A stretch of DNA of 64,000 nucleotides from Sciurus carolinensis (lineage: Eukaryota; Chordata; Mammalia; Rodentia; Sciuridae): positions 18,827,123 through 18,891,122 of the forward strand of contig NC_062224.1 of NCBI RefSeq assembly GCF_902686445.1, given 5' to 3'. The notes beneath the pieces are model-generated. The model worked only from the letters and a program-made list of their open reading frames with translations. It ran no database searches and was not told the origin of the DNA. The position numbers were made by a program, and so were the translations under genes. Positions 1-10,735 of the stretch are shown in pieces (within the stretch, counting starts at the first letter, position 1; each line of letters opens with the position of its first letter).

Positions 1-475
1 TGCCGAGGTGCTGTTATCCACTGGAGAGACCCTCGAAATCTCAACAGGACCTTTTCAGAATGAAACATGAAGTAATGTGTTTTCAGACCATTAATTTTAT
101 TATATAACATCAGTAATTGGGTTGGAGCAGTGAATCTGTACTTGTTTTGAAATGTCAATTCAAAATTGTCTTTTTACATTTCTAGCTCTTGGACAAGGCC
201 TAGGGTAGGATGCTGTCACTGTCAACGTCATGCTTTGTTTATTTCGTATTCGTCCTTATTGGGTTTGGACCCAGGTTGTGGAGAGGGAATTTCATTACAG
301 CCAGCAGTGCATGGACTGCGACCAGTGGCAGATTCGGGGCTCTCCTCTCTTCTGCTCTTCATCCCCACCATTCTGACCCCATCTGTCTGCACTCCAGATG
401 TTCACCCGGAAGGACTTCACGTGTGTCTTTGAAAACATAGGTCTCCTCCTGAATTTTCCATTGTGTCCTGGGTTG
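1..475. other. Unique intronic sequence
   Basis: I see no recognisable repeat or exon. Short open frames on both strands have no similarity I can name and are treated as chance. Confidence 0.5.
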
Positions 476-476
476 T

Positions 477-511
<35 letters not shown>

Positions 512-512
512 T
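476..512. repeat. Poly(T) tract followed by (GT)7
   Basis: Twenty-three T residues run directly into seven GT units. The T tract could be the antisense tail of a decayed retroposon, but no body is recognisable next to it. Confidence 0.85.
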
Positions 513-947
513 TTGCATCTCTGAGTGAGCATTTTTACATCTTTTTTTAAAAAGTTGGTGTCATTTCTGTATATTTTATTGAAATCATACAGAACTCTAA
601 AACAGAAACTCATCAAACAAACCCAAGCTTCAAGTTTATAAAAAAGTAATTAAGAATATTGAGTGCCTACGCGAGCACTCAGTTTCTGTTCCAAGGAATG
701 AAGAAACATGCAGTCATTAAGCATATTGTTTTTCGGGTGCTGGCACATGGCGAGGTGACCTGGACATTTATCCAGCGCCAGGCTTGAAGCCTTGCGTTCC
801 GGCTGCCGTAAGCCTCTGACTGTGGTGTGTCCGGCGCTGGGCCCACAGCCGTGTTCTGACAGCTGTCAAGATCAGGCCTTCTGCAAGAGCAGGTCCCGGG
901 TTCGGACTTATGCCTGGGTTTTTTCTTTTTTTTAAAATTTAAATTAA
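513..947. other. Unique intronic sequence
   Basis: No feature recognised. The part from about 750 to 900 is richer in CpG than its surroundings but has no exon-like frame. Confidence 0.5.
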
Positions 948-1151
948 GTGGGGCATGGTGGCGCAGGTCTGTAATCCCAGCAGTTAGGGAGGCTGAGGCA
1001 GGAGGATCTTGAGTTCAAAACCAGCCACAGCAACTTAGTGAGGCCCTAAGCAACTCATTGAGACCCTGTCTCTAAATAAAATACAAAATAGGGCTGGGGA
1101 TGTGGCTTGGTGGTTAAGTGCCCCTGGGTTCAATCCCTAGTAATGAATGAA

Positions 1152-1186
<35 letters not shown>

Positions 1187-1187
1187 A
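948..1187 (+). mobile_element. B1-ID fused SINE, tail (AATA)n
   Basis: The 5' half is B1-like (GGGGCATGGTGGCGCAGG, then the GAGGCTGAGGCAGGAGGAT core and GAGACCCTGTCTC). The 3' half is an ID element (GGGCTGGGGATGTGGCT). It ends in about ten AATA units (1145-1187). This chimeric SINE is typical of squirrels. Confidence 0.93.
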
Positions 1188-1239
1188 ACTTATTTTCTGC
1201 TACATAAAAATATAAAAATAATAAGAATGTATTTAGGAG

Positions 1240-1500
1240 ATATCACCTGATGTTTGGATATATGTGTAATATTTCAATCAGGTTAAGCATACCTATCTCC
1301 TCCAACATTTATCATTTCTTTATGATGAAAACATTCAAAATCTTCTCTCTGGCTTTTTTTGCTTTTTGGTGGGCCTTGTGCATGCTGGGCAAGTGCTCTG
1401 TCACTAAGCTTCACTTCCGTCCCCTCTTCTCGTTTTTTGAGATACACAGTAATCCCTGTTAGCTGGGCGCTGGTGTTTCTAATTTGCATGAGTGGTTTTC
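1240..1500 (-). mobile_element. Ancient L1 3' UTR relic, interrupted by an ID-like fragment
   Basis: AACATTTATCATTTCTTTAT followed by GAAAACATTCAAAATC is the antisense of a well-known L1MA/MB-type 3' UTR segment. After an inserted ID-like stretch the match resumes weakly with GATACACAGTAA and TGTTAGCT. The boundaries and subfamily are uncertain. Confidence 0.5.
1353..1430 (-). mobile_element. Degenerate ID SINE
   Basis: TTTTTGGTGGGCCTTGTGCA followed by CTGGGCAAGTGCTCTGTCAC is the antisense core of an ID element. It begins with a T-rich tail and sits inside an older L1 relic. Confidence 0.65.
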
Positions 1501-1660
1501 TAGAGATTCCCTTCTGTTTCTTTCCATTTTCTGTCTACATTGTTGCTAACATCTGGCCATGTTACTGTGTTTCATTCTAGTGTATCTATTTTCAGTTGCT
1601 TTTGCCTTTTTTCTCCAATGCCCAGTGATGACTCTCTGGATTGCTGTGCACTTCCACATG

Positions 1661-1743
1661 GGGCTGGGGAGATAGCTCAGCTGGTAGAGTGCTTGCCTTG
1701 CAAGCACAAGGCCTTGGGTTCGATCCCTGGCACCCCAAAAAAG
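1661..1743 (+). mobile_element. Young ID element with intact pol III boxes
   Basis: This is a near-consensus tRNA-Ala-derived ID element. The A box TAGCTCAGCTGG lies at 1673-1684 and a perfect B box GGTTCGATCCC at 1717-1727, followed by a short A tail. It belongs to the same subfamily (TGCTTGCCTTGCAAGCA core) as the antisense copy inside the L1 at 14.7 kb. Whether it is transcribed cannot be told from sequence. Confidence 0.93.
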
Positions 1744-1750
1744 AGTGTTG

Positions 1751-1918
1751 TGGGCTGGGGTTGTGGCTCAGTGGTGAAGTGCTTACCTGGCGTGTATGAG
1801 GCACTGGGTTCGATTCTCGGCACCACATATAAGTGAATGAATAAAATAAAGATCCATCAACAACTAAGATATATATATATATACACACACACACAATTAA
1901 AACAAACAAACAAAAAAA
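1751..1918 (+). mobile_element. Second ID-type SINE with long 3' tail
   Basis: The ID body GGGCTGGGGTTGTGGCTCAG is followed by a tail with AATAAAATAAAGATCCATC, then (AT)n, (AC)n and A-rich sequence. A short duplication AAAAGAGTGT flanks it (about 1739-1748 and 1916-1925), so it inserted next to the A tail of the preceding ID. Confidence 0.88.
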
Positions 1919-2164
1919 AGAGTGTCCTGATGACCCCCTCATATTTTCTGGGGGCTGTGTATTATGCAGAGGGCACATATGTGTTTAATTTCATTAAGTC
2001 CTGCCAGAGTGTTTTTTTAAAGCAAATATTTACTGAATAGTATATGTTTCATTGTGTTTGGTGTTTAGAAGGATTCATGAGGAAAAGAACAAGAAACTCT
2101 TCTTAAGCCATTTAAAATTCATGTGGGAAGAAAGTGATAATAAAGAGAATAAATATATAGATAG

Positions 2165-2765
2165 TAGTAATAATAGTTATCACTTCTTATGTGCATATCA
2201 TGTCCATTGATCATTTTAATCCTCCTAACCTGTATTAGGCAGCTTCATGCTACCATAATGAAAAACCTGAGCTAATTAACTTATAAAGAGAAAAGGTTTA
2301 TTTTGACTCAGAGTTTTGAAGGTTTGGCCCCATTGCTTTGGGCTTCTGATGAGGCAGCACATCATCGTAGGACTGTGTGGCAGACAGAGCAAATCACTCC
2401 CCTCGTGAACTGTGAAGCACAAAAAGAAAAAAGGAGACCAGGGTCCCACAATTCCCTTTGAGGGCACGCCCCAGTGATCTAAGGAACGCCCACTAGGTGC
2501 CATCTCCTAAAAGTTCCGCCCCCTTCTAATAGTGTCACCCTGGGGACCAAGCCTTTGACACATGGACCTTGGCAGGACACTTATCCAAACCATAGCATAA
2601 CCCCATGAGGGGTATTATTAGTTCCATTTGCTGTTAAAAGGCAGTTCAGAGTGGCCAAGTAAATTGCTTAAGGATGCACAGGAAGATTGGTGGTAGTGCT
2701 AAGGCTTAAACCTGGGTCCCCCTTACTCCAAAGGCTGTGTGCTCACTGCTGTGCCCAGCTGCCTC
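2165..2765 (+). mobile_element. MIR SINE split by an LTR insertion
   Basis: The left part (TATCACTTCTTATGTGC, then CATTTTAATCCTCCTAACC) and the right part (CCCATGAGGGGTATTATTAG, ... CAAGTAAATTGCTTAAGG) together follow the MIR consensus in the sense direction. They are separated by the LTR at 2231-2597. Confidence 0.8.
2231..2597 (-). mobile_element. Solo LTR, MaLR (ERVL-MaLR) type, old endogenous retroviral-like copy
   Basis: The element begins TG and ends CA and is flanked by the 5-bp duplication TAACC (2226-2230 and 2598-2602). Inner segments such as GAAAAGGTTTATTTTGACTC and ATCCAAACCATAGCA are the antisense of MST/MLT1-type LTRs. No internal region accompanies it. Confidence 0.85.
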
Positions 2766-2805
2766 CCGAGGTGAGGTGTCTACCTTTAAAGAAGACTTGG
2801 GAATT

Positions 2806-3005
2806 ATTGCGTGAAACAATAATGGCCAAGATTTTTTGAGTAATATCTGCTAAGCTTTCTTCAGGGACTTTATTTCTAGTAACTGATCAGTCTCGTGATG
2901 ATCTTGTGAGGTTGGTGGTATCACTCTTCTATGTTATGCTCCTGAGAACGCTAAGACGTAGAGAGGGTGAATAACTTGGCCAAATCCACACAGAGCTGGA
3001 GTTTT
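2806..3005 (+). mobile_element. MIR SINE
   Basis: GATGATCTTGTGAGGTTGGT followed by CTAAGACGTAGAGAGGGTGA and a CACACAGAGCTGG end follow the MIR core in the sense direction, heavily diverged. Confidence 0.7.
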
Positions 3006-3189
3006 TAAGTTAAACATTTAACTTTGGGATCATTGTGGAGTCATTTGAAATTGAGCTCATGAACCCTTTTACCCATGAACCCTTGTCCCCTGGCGGTCAC
3101 ATCCTGCAAAACGGCATCGTGCTGGGAATCCACACTGATGCAAAATCAAGATGTGGGAGCTTCCAGGTTTCCCCATGCTGGCCTTTTGC

Positions 3190-4740
3190 AGCAAATTGCT
3201 TGTTCTTCTGTCCCCATTCCCCCTTACCCTCTGTTCTTCATTTCTAAAGTTATCATTTCAAGATGGTTGTACAAGTGGCCTCATGCAGTGCAGCACCTTT
3301 GGGGATTTTCTTTTTCATCCAGCGTTCTCTGGAGGTTCACCCAGCTGCTGTGCCTCAGTAATTCATTCCACGTGGCTGTGGAAGAAGTGTCCCCTGGTCC
3401 GGGTGTTCCAAGGTCTGGACATCTGGATTGCTTCCAGCTTTGGCTATTAAAAGTAAATCTGTGCGCGGGTTTTTGAGTGGACAGAAATTTTGATGTCTCT
3501 GGAGCCTGTGTCCTCACGTTGACTTGCTGGGTTGTGTGGTTGTCCTGTGTTTAGTTTTTAGAGGAACTGCTGGAGCTTTGGTCCTGATGGGCCATGGTGT
3601 CCCTGCATCCTCCCCAGCACGTGATGCGGCCACCGTTTTGTTATTTAAACCATGCTGCAGACGGGTTGTGGGATTGTGTGGCAGTTTTAATTTGTTTCTC
3701 CAAACACCAATAACGCGGAACATCTCCTCATGTGCTCGTTTGCCCTCTCTTCATCTTCTGTGGTGAAATATTTCTTCTTTTTCTCATCTTGTGTTTGGAT
3801 CATCTGTTTTTTTCCTGGGACTTTTGAGAGTTCTTTGTGTAGGCTGAGTACTAGTCCGTGGTTGAATATGTGGTTTGCAAGTATTTTTTCCCACTCTGTG
3901 GCTTGTCCTTCATTCTCCTACCAGGGTCTTCCCAGACCAGACTTTTATTTTATTTTATTTTTTGGTACAGGGGATTGAATCCAGGGGCACTTAACCACTG
4001 AGCCACATTTCCAGCCCTTTTTAATGTTTTATTTAGAGACAGAGTCTAGTTAAGTTGTTTAGGGCCACTCTAAGTTGCTGAAGCTGGTTTTAAACTTGAG
4101 ATCCTCCTGTCTCAGCCTCCAGAGAGGCTGGGATTACAGGTGTGCACCACCGCCCCCCAGTGGAGCAGATGTTTTATCATTTTTTGATGCACGGCACATT
4201 TCCTTTTATCAAGTCTGAGAGTGCTTTGTCTGACCTTAGATCCTGATGATTTTCTCTTTTTGTTTTCCAAAAGCTTCATAATTTTCTCTCGTTCATGTAG
4301 CTCCATGCTCGCTTGGAGCTAGTTTTCGTATAAGCTGCGTGATTTAGGTTGAGTCTCACTGTTCTTGCCTCTTACGCCTGTGTTCTCTGTCGTGTGCTCC
4401 AGTTGCTCTGGCACCACGTGTACAAAAGGCTTTCTCCATGGATTCCTTTGGCACCTTTGTTAAAATCGCTTAGGTATCATGTTTATTTCAGTCTTCTCCC
4501 TTCTGTTCTATTGATCGGTGTGTCTGTTCCCCTTACCATACCACTGTCTATATAGTATACTATGGGTCTTAAAATCAAGCAGAGTTATTCCTTTCCCTGT
4601 ATTCTTTTCAAAATTTGTTTTAGCTATATTTGAATTCCTTTGCCTTTCATGTAGATTTTAGAATAATCTTGTTTATATCTACAAAAAAATGCAGCTTGGA
4701 TTTTGATCACCATCTGTGTTCAATCTGCATCTTGATTTGG
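3190..4740 (-). mobile_element. Ancient L1 (L1M-type) ORF2 3' part, split by a SINE
   Basis: The + strand carries the antisense of the L1 ORF2 C-terminal region and 3' UTR: TTTGGCTATTAAAAGTAAAT, then CTCCCCAGCACGTGATG, TTTTTTCCCACTCTGTGGCT and, after the SINE at 3943-4157, CTTCTGTTCTATTGATCGGT. It is too decayed for an open frame. Confidence 0.8.
3943..4157 (-). mobile_element. B1-ID fused SINE
   Basis: Antisense A tail (TTTTA)n, ID half (GGGGATTGAATCCAGGGGCA) and B1 half (CTCAGCCTCCAGAGAGGCTG, GGATTACAGGTGTGCACCAC). It is nested in the older L1 relic. Confidence 0.92.
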
Positions 4741-6016
4741 GTAGAGGTGCTTCTCCCTACTTCTTCTGCTGAGTCCAACTAAAAACACGGGATCCGATGT
4801 GGAAAATGAGCATAGGAAGATGGCTGCAAGTTGGAAAGACAGGTCAAGGGCCTTGGGATCCAAGGACCAGCGTGGCGGCGAGTCTTCTTTTCTTTCTGCT
4901 TCATGTAGCCCAGATTTGGGGCTCCAAAAGGTGGCACTCTGAAAATGCCAATGGGTGCATATGGAAACAACAACGACCAGAGAAAAAAATCCAGAAAAAA
5001 TCCCTGCGTTCCCTTTAGCCAAAGGACTGGGGAAGGACAGCCTAACAAGAGAAAAGCCAAAAATGAAAAAGAAAATCATGACCCTCTGCTACCCATGTGG
5101 GCAAAGACCAGGTGGGGGAGCCCAGACTCCTATCTCATGAGGCTGCACCAGGTGCCCAACAGCAGTACCATGATGGCGCCATGCAGCCAAATGGGGAGCT
5201 GTGACTTTCATCCCCAGCCCTGCCCACCACCCCTCTCCTCGACCACTTAGGTCTCTGCTGAGCAGGAAAGGGCAGCGGCCCACGGGTTTCAATAGAAGCC
5301 TTGTGGGGACCTGGCCTTACCTCCAGGTGGCAATGACAGGTCATGCCCGCCCCCTTTTTGGAAGCAGAGGTAGAGAACTGGACTGTGAACCCTGATGGTT
5401 TAGCACCTGGGCCCCTGTCCTTAACCCATCTGCTCTGGGTCCCCTGGAAGGGTCAGGGAGGCCCTTGAGCGATAAGCCACACTTCGTTTGGTGAGGAAAT
5501 TTAGTAGGTTTTGAGAAGCTAAGGAAGAGGGGACTTTTCTGGCTGAGTCAAGGCGGGGGGACATAGGAGCCAGTGGCACGTATTTGAAGAAGCAGGAAAG
5601 AGCCTGATCCCAGTCGCCTCTGCGGGGAGCAAGCCCCCAGTCTCCACCGGGTGGGGAAGCTGCTTGCTTTGGATGGGAGAAGCTCAGGGTGGGGTGGCCC
5701 ACATGTCCTTGTCCCCCACCCCAATATCCTTCCCTCTTTCCCTTTTTTTATGTTATCCAAATTTAATTTATTGAAACACAAAGCCTCTTTTCATGGATAG
5801 TATATAATTTTTTCATGGAATAATGCATGAATTTCTGAGGAAGAATCTTTGAGAAATTGCACAATAAAACAAATAGTTGGGGTAGACTATACTAATTAAA
5901 AGCAAGGCTCCTTCCAATAGCTTAGGACAAGTGAGGCACATTTTATATGCTCTTTTTGACCCTCTCAAAATAGCGTTTATGCTGCAAAAGTGGTAAAGGC
6001 TATTTAAAAAAAAAAT
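4741..6016. other. Unassigned intronic sequence, GC-richer than neighbours
   Basis: I recognise no exon, RNA or named repeat. The longest frames (up to 119 codons) overlap on both strands and show no known domain. It adjoins the 5' end of the antisense L1 relic, so part of it could be an unrecognised 5' L1 segment. Confidence 0.4.
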
Positions 6017-6027
6017 CATTCTTAGGT

Positions 6028-6224
6028 GTTTTTGTTCTGTTTTGTTTTGGGGGTGCTGGGGATTGATTCAAAGGCTGCTCTACCACTGAGCTGCATCCCT
6101 AACCCCTCCCTTTTAAAATTTTGATTCGGGGTCTCACTGAGTTGCGGAGACTGGTCTCGAACTTGCCACCCTCCAGCCTCAGCCTCCTGAGTAGCTGAAA
6201 TGACAGGTGTGCACTACAGCTGCT
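6028..6224 (-). mobile_element. B1-ID fused SINE with imperfect target duplication
   Basis: An ID half (GTGCTGGGGATTGATTCAAA) precedes a B1 half (GCCTCAGCCTCCTGAGTAGC). CATTCTTAGGTGTTTT at about 6017 resembles CATTCCTAGTGTTTT at 6225, a diverged target duplication. Confidence 0.9.
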
Positions 6225-6383
6225 CATTCCTAGTGTTTTGGTCATTATCATGTAGGTGTGTCTGTGCGTGTGTCTGTGTGTATCTCTGTGTAAATTTCCT
6301 TCTCTTATTTTATCCTATTCTATTTTTTTGAAAGCACTGGAAATCTATCATCTCGATGGATTTTTAGATGAACAATATGTTTC

Positions 6384-6500
6384 CTTTTTTTTTAAATCTT
6401 TTTTTTGTAGATGTTGATAGGCCTTTATTTTATTCATTTATTTGCTGTATGTGGTGCTGAGAATGGAACCCAGGGCCTCATACATGCTCTGACTCCTGGC
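6384..6500 (-). mobile_element. ID-type SINE with long T-rich tail
   Basis: TTTTTTTGTAGATGTTGATA and ATTTATTTGCTGTATGTGG precede an antisense ID body (GAATGGAACCCAGGGCCTCA) whose 5' end is shortened. Confidence 0.8.
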
Positions 6501-6519
6501 ACCATGTTGTACAGCAGAT

Positions 6520-6830
6520 CTGTAGAGTTCATTCATCTTTCTCAGTGGAAACTCTGGGCCTCTGCTTGGTAACTCTCCATTTCTCTTCCCCTTAAACCCC
6601 TGGCAACCAACCCCCGTTCCATTCTTTGACTCTGTGAATTTGGTTATTTTAGATAATTTACAAGTGGGTCATGCAAGAGGTGCCTTTCTCTGAGTGGTTC
6701 ATTTCACTTAGCATGATGTCTTCAAGGTTCCGCCATGTTGTCCCACTCTTCAGAATTTTCTTATCCATTCATCTTTCAATGGATGGTTAGGTGGTTAGCA
6801 CCTTTGGGCTATTGTGACTGTCCATCCTTT
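6520..6830 (-). mobile_element. Ancient L1 3' UTR relic
   Basis: CCCCTGGCAACCAACCCCCG, TTTCACTTAGCATGATGTCT and TATCCATTCATCTTTCAATG are antisense L1M 3'-end segments. Confidence 0.8.
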
Positions 6831-7455
6831 CTTTTATCCTGAGGAGCCTACCTGATTTCAAGGATTGAAGCTCTTCTTGATCCGCGGGGACCCAGTTTAG
6901 CTAACTGCTGAATTCTACTTAGAAGAGAGAGTGACAGCGATGATAAATTCTGCTGATCCTGAATGTCTTTAAGCCTTAATTTCCGATTCATACTCCTGGG
7001 AAAATTAAATATCATGCACAGGATAGGTGCCCAGGCTTTCTGGCTGGCCGATCTCCCCTTGACCATGGGTCACTGTGAGCAGGTGCGTGACTTGCCTCAA
7101 TTCTCTGGTTTAGCCACACTCACGGAAATCTGAGAAGCACTTGCTCTTTTAATGCTGTGTGCTCAAATTATGTTAGAATCCAGAGATGTCTTAACTTGAG
7201 GTTTTAAAAGATTTGCAAAGATTAAATTTGGGTTTGTCTGAGATAAATGTCAAATTTTAGTAAATCATGGAAGTATGGACTTTCAGTAGAGAGATTAACC
7301 AGGGAAAAAGTCATGCCTTTGTACAATATCAGACCTGTAGAGATCATTTAGTTTAATCCTTTGTATTCAATTTGTTATTTTTGTTGTATTTTGTTTTTCT
7401 ACATGGGAAAATTAATATATATTAATCATATTAAGTCAGGTGATGCAGAAATGAA
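6831..7455. other. Unique intronic sequence
   Basis: No recognisable feature beyond short chance frames. Confidence 0.5.
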
Positions 7456-7459
7456 TATG

Positions 7460-7770
7460 GAAATAGTTAATCTCCTCACTCCCTGTCCTAGGCCAACACT
7501 GATCTTTTTACTGTGCCTGGTTTTGCTTTTTCCACAAGGTCATACAGTTGGAATCATTCTATAACAAACCTTTTCAAACTGGCTTCTTTCACCTAGTAAC
7601 ATGCAAGTAAGTCTCCTCCATGTCTCCTTGGGCCTGAGTAGCTCGTCTCTTTTTTAGTGCTGAATAATATTCTTTGTCCCTATGTGCCACAGTTTGTCTA
7701 CTCACATATGGGAAGATATCTTGGTTGCTTCCAGGTTTGGGCAGCTGTGAATTAAGCTACTGTAGACATG
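7460..7770 (-). mobile_element. Ancient L1 3' relic
   Basis: CATACAGTTGGAATCATTCT, CTGGCTTCTTTCACCTAGTA and GTGCTGAATAATATTCTTTG are antisense L1M 3' UTR/ORF2-end motifs. Confidence 0.8.
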
Positions 7771-8239
7771 TGTGTGATGTGTTTGGTGGGGATGGAGGCT
7801 GAGCTGGGGACAGGCTTTTGTTGAGCCCCCTGTTCCCTTGAAGTGCTTTCCTCTTCCCTGAGCTCTTTGGCACCCTGTTAGCTGGTCCCTCTAGAGAGTA
7901 GACCTTGGGCTTGCTTCAGGATATGAGCAGCGCCTGGGCCTCTAAATGGTCCTCATAGAGGTGGATCCAGTCCTCCTGGTTTTAGCCCAGCCTTTAGTGA
8001 TATTGGGTACCTTCAGTTCCCAGTGCCTTCTGGGGCTTGGGATGCAAACCAGCTGTTCTTGCTTGCTTTTCACGTTGGCACCCTGGGGACTGGATTTTCC
8101 ATTTTCTGCTCTTCCAATTCAGTTACATCATGTCTGTCTACTCTTCTGCTTCCATACTTTCTTTCACCTATCTTGATTACAATCATTTCTTCTCCTAGTC
8201 TCTTTGTACTTACTGCTTCATTTAATGAAAGGTCTCCAA
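7771..8239. other. Unique intronic sequence
   Basis: No gene or repeat recognised between two L1 relics. Confidence 0.45.
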
Positions 8240-8545
8240 CTCATCTTTTTTAACAATGTCTTCATGGTATACTATGAGATGAATATTGTAATTTATTCAA
8301 AAGCCATTTCCCTGTTGATAGACTTTCTGGTTGTTTCTGTATATTTGTTCGTTTGTGCCTGTATCTGTAGTTCTTGGATTACACACCCCGCTGCATGTGT
8401 CCTTTTATACTGGGTTCTTTTATTTCTATTGAAATAGTATCCTAAGTGGAACTGTAGGATCAAAGAGGTGTATGTTTTACATTTTAATGCCAGATTGATT
8501 TTCCAAGAAGTTTGTTGCCGTTTACACCCCAACCAAACACTGGAA
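8240..8545 (-). mobile_element. Ancient L1 relic
   Basis: TTCATGGTATACTATGAGAT, CTAAGTGGAACTGTAGGATC and GTTTACACCCCAACCAAACA follow the antisense L1 order (diverged TATCCATT-type region, GGAATTGCTGGGTC-type region, CCCACCAGCA-type region). Confidence 0.65.
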
Positions 8546-9549
8546 TCTTCTTTGTTTTCCAAGTGAGAAAACTGGGATCCCAGGAGGCTGAGCAGGTTGC
8601 TTTGTTTTAAGCAACCTATTTGCAATCAGATGACTACTCCTTCAACAGTACATTGTGATAAATGATGCAGGATTATTTTTAAAGTCAGGTGGACAGTAGG
8701 GATTCAACTGCAGACTCTTCAGGTCGGCAAAGGGACATTTCCCATCTGCTTTTCCGTGTGCAACAATGGCTCTGATTGGAGTTTGTTTGGGTAAATCTCA
8801 ACCTCCTCTGTGAAACCGAAGCGATTATTTCCTCAACAAAAGGCTGCGGACATGCACTTATGCCCTGCAGGTTCTCCAACGGGGGCTCTGCTCATCCCCG
8901 AGGTGGAAAGTGGGGCTGTACGCCTGACTGAGGGGAGATGTTTTTCTTTCAGGAACAACATGTCCTGTTCCTGGGTCCCTTCGAGGCTGGGTGTTTCTTC
9001 TCTGGACCACAGAGAACAGTGCCAGAGTGGCTTGTACAAAGCACGGTGACCCACCTCCATAGCTGTTTTTTTAGTGTCCTGATTTGAACCTACCACTATG
9101 AAGATGTCCGTGTCTTTGCAGGCAGAGGAAGTCTCTGTCTCTGTGGGAAGTGTTGCCCTGTGATTGTAGCCTCTAGCACAGGACCTGCGTGGTGGCCATC
9201 CCCAGGTGGAGATGGAGTTGGAACCGGGCAGGGTGGCCTCATCAGTCTGTTGGGGCAGGGAGGAAAGAACAGGTGTGCCAATCGGAAGACCTGGATGCAA
9301 GACCAGCTCAGATCGTCCTAGCCTTGTGGCCAAGGATAGCCCAGTGCTCATAGGATTTCCCAACTGGAGGCGTGGATAATGACATCTTGTCTTTCCAGAT
9401 GCCGGGCTGTAGTGATGGAGCCAGCTCATGTCTGTAACAGTAAATCTATCTGCTGGGTCAGGGCTGGGTTGCACATTCTTGATTCAGCTTTCTTTTGTGT
9501 CTCCTTCCCATTTCATCACACATTTACTGGGTGTGATTCATGGAGTAGT
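8546..9549. other. Unassigned stretch containing a long chance-like open frame
   Basis: No recognised repeat. The minus strand is open for 213 codons at 8833-9474, but the translation has no domain, signal peptide or composition typical of a real protein. I do not call it a gene. Confidence 0.4.
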
Positions 9550-9640
9550 CTCATCTTTCTTGAATGCAAAGGCCAGGTCTCCTTGTATACCACAGTGTCC
9601 CTAGCACCTACCACAGTGCTCACAAATGAATGAATGAGCA
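9550..9640 (+). mobile_element. L2 LINE 3' end
   Basis: GCAAAGGCCAGGTCTCCTTG, CCCTAGCACCTACCACAGTG and a final AATGAATGAATG match the L2 3' end in the sense direction. Confidence 0.7.
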
Positions 9641-9799
9641 ATTGCAAATATGAGTAATTAGCTTCATCTCCTCTTAAGACTTTAAAAATTCATAGGAACA
9701 CTTAACTTTCAAAATAGTAGAGTGACCTCAGTGTGCCTGACTGTTCACAAACAGAAACTCTGCTAAGTAGTTTATATTGTTATATTTATGGTATATAAC

Positions 9800-10183
9800 T
9801 GTGCTAGTCAGCTTTCTGTGACTGTAACAAACATACATGAGAAATCAACTTGTAAGGAGGAAAGGTTTGTTTTGGCTCACTCTTTCAGGGGTTTTAGTCC
9901 ATGGTTGTTGGCCCTGTTGCTTTTGGGCTGACAGTGAAGCAGCACATGGTGGCAGGGAGCACATGACAGAGCAAGATGCTCACTTCATGACAGCTGAGAA
10001 GCAAAGAGAAAGAGGAGGGGCTGATGTTGCAGTATCCCCTTCGAGGGCACAGCCCTGTGTGACTACAAGACTTCCAAATAGACTGTATGACTTAAAGGCT
10101 TAACCATCTCCCAGTAGCACCGTGGCTGGACACCAAGCCTGTAACAGACAGGCCTTTGGGGCACATTTATCCAAACCATAGTA
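9800..10183 (-). mobile_element. MaLR-type LTR, second copy of the family at 2.2 kb
   Basis: It starts TGTGCTAGTCAGCTTTCTGT and ends ATTTATCCAAACCATAG. In between are GGAAAGGTTTGTTTTGGCTC and GAGGGCACAGCC, colinear with the LTR at 2231-2597. A target duplication is not clear (ATAAC/ATAAT at best). No internal retroviral-like region is present. Confidence 0.8.
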
Positions 10184-10214
10184 ATAATTTGTTATTAAAG
10201 AATTATTAAATTAC

Positions 10215-10400
10215 ATCATTTTATATTGGTTTGCTTCATCTTCGCCAGCAACTTCATGAGGCACGACCCAAGAATCAACTCCTTTTACAGCTGAGGAAAG
10301 CAAGACTTAGGTTAAATAATTTGCCCAGTGACTCTTGGCTGAGTCAAACCCATGTCCCTGGATCAGTAGCCTAAGCTCTTCCCTTTCATGCCTAATTGCC
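10215..10400 (+). mobile_element. MIR SINE
   Basis: GCCAGCAACTTCATGAGGCA, CTTTTACAGCTGAGGAAAGC and GGTTAAATAATTTGCCCAG follow the MIR core. Confidence 0.75.
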
Positions 10401-10539
10401 TGGTTACTTTCTTGGCCAATTCTGTCCTCTTAGCTTTCTCTTTAGTGTCCCTTCCCATGAGATCATCTGAGTCCCCCTGAGAAGCTTTCCTTTCATTCAG
10501 TCCATTTAGAAAACCAGCTGCAGTTAGACTCACTGTCTC

Positions 10540-10735
10540 TGTTGCACGTCAAACTCATTCGTTCCTCAGTACAGCCCTATGGGGTCGGTACTATTATCGC
10601 CATTTAATGGGGGGAAACTGAAGCCCAGAGAGGATGTCACTTGCCCAGGATCCCACAGTTGAAGTGGAAGGAGCTGGGACCCAGATCCAAGGCAGCCTGG
10701 CTGCAGCCAGGCTCTTAATCATTGTGTTTTGCTGC
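10540..10735 (+). mobile_element. MIR SINE
   Basis: CAGCCCTATGGGGTCGGTAC, GGGAAACTGAAGCCCAGAGA and TCACTTGCCCAGGATCCCAC are a clear sense MIR core. Confidence 0.85.

Noticed and set aside
1661..1743. Functional tRNA-Ala gene
   Set aside because: A and B boxes are present, but the cloverleaf is degenerate (no proper acceptor pairing or anticodon loop with T33), followed by an A-rich tail. It is an ID SINE.
8833..9474. 213-codon minus-strand frame as a protein-coding gene
   Set aside because: No recognisable domain, no splice or promoter context, and the composition looks random. Kept only as a low-interest finding.
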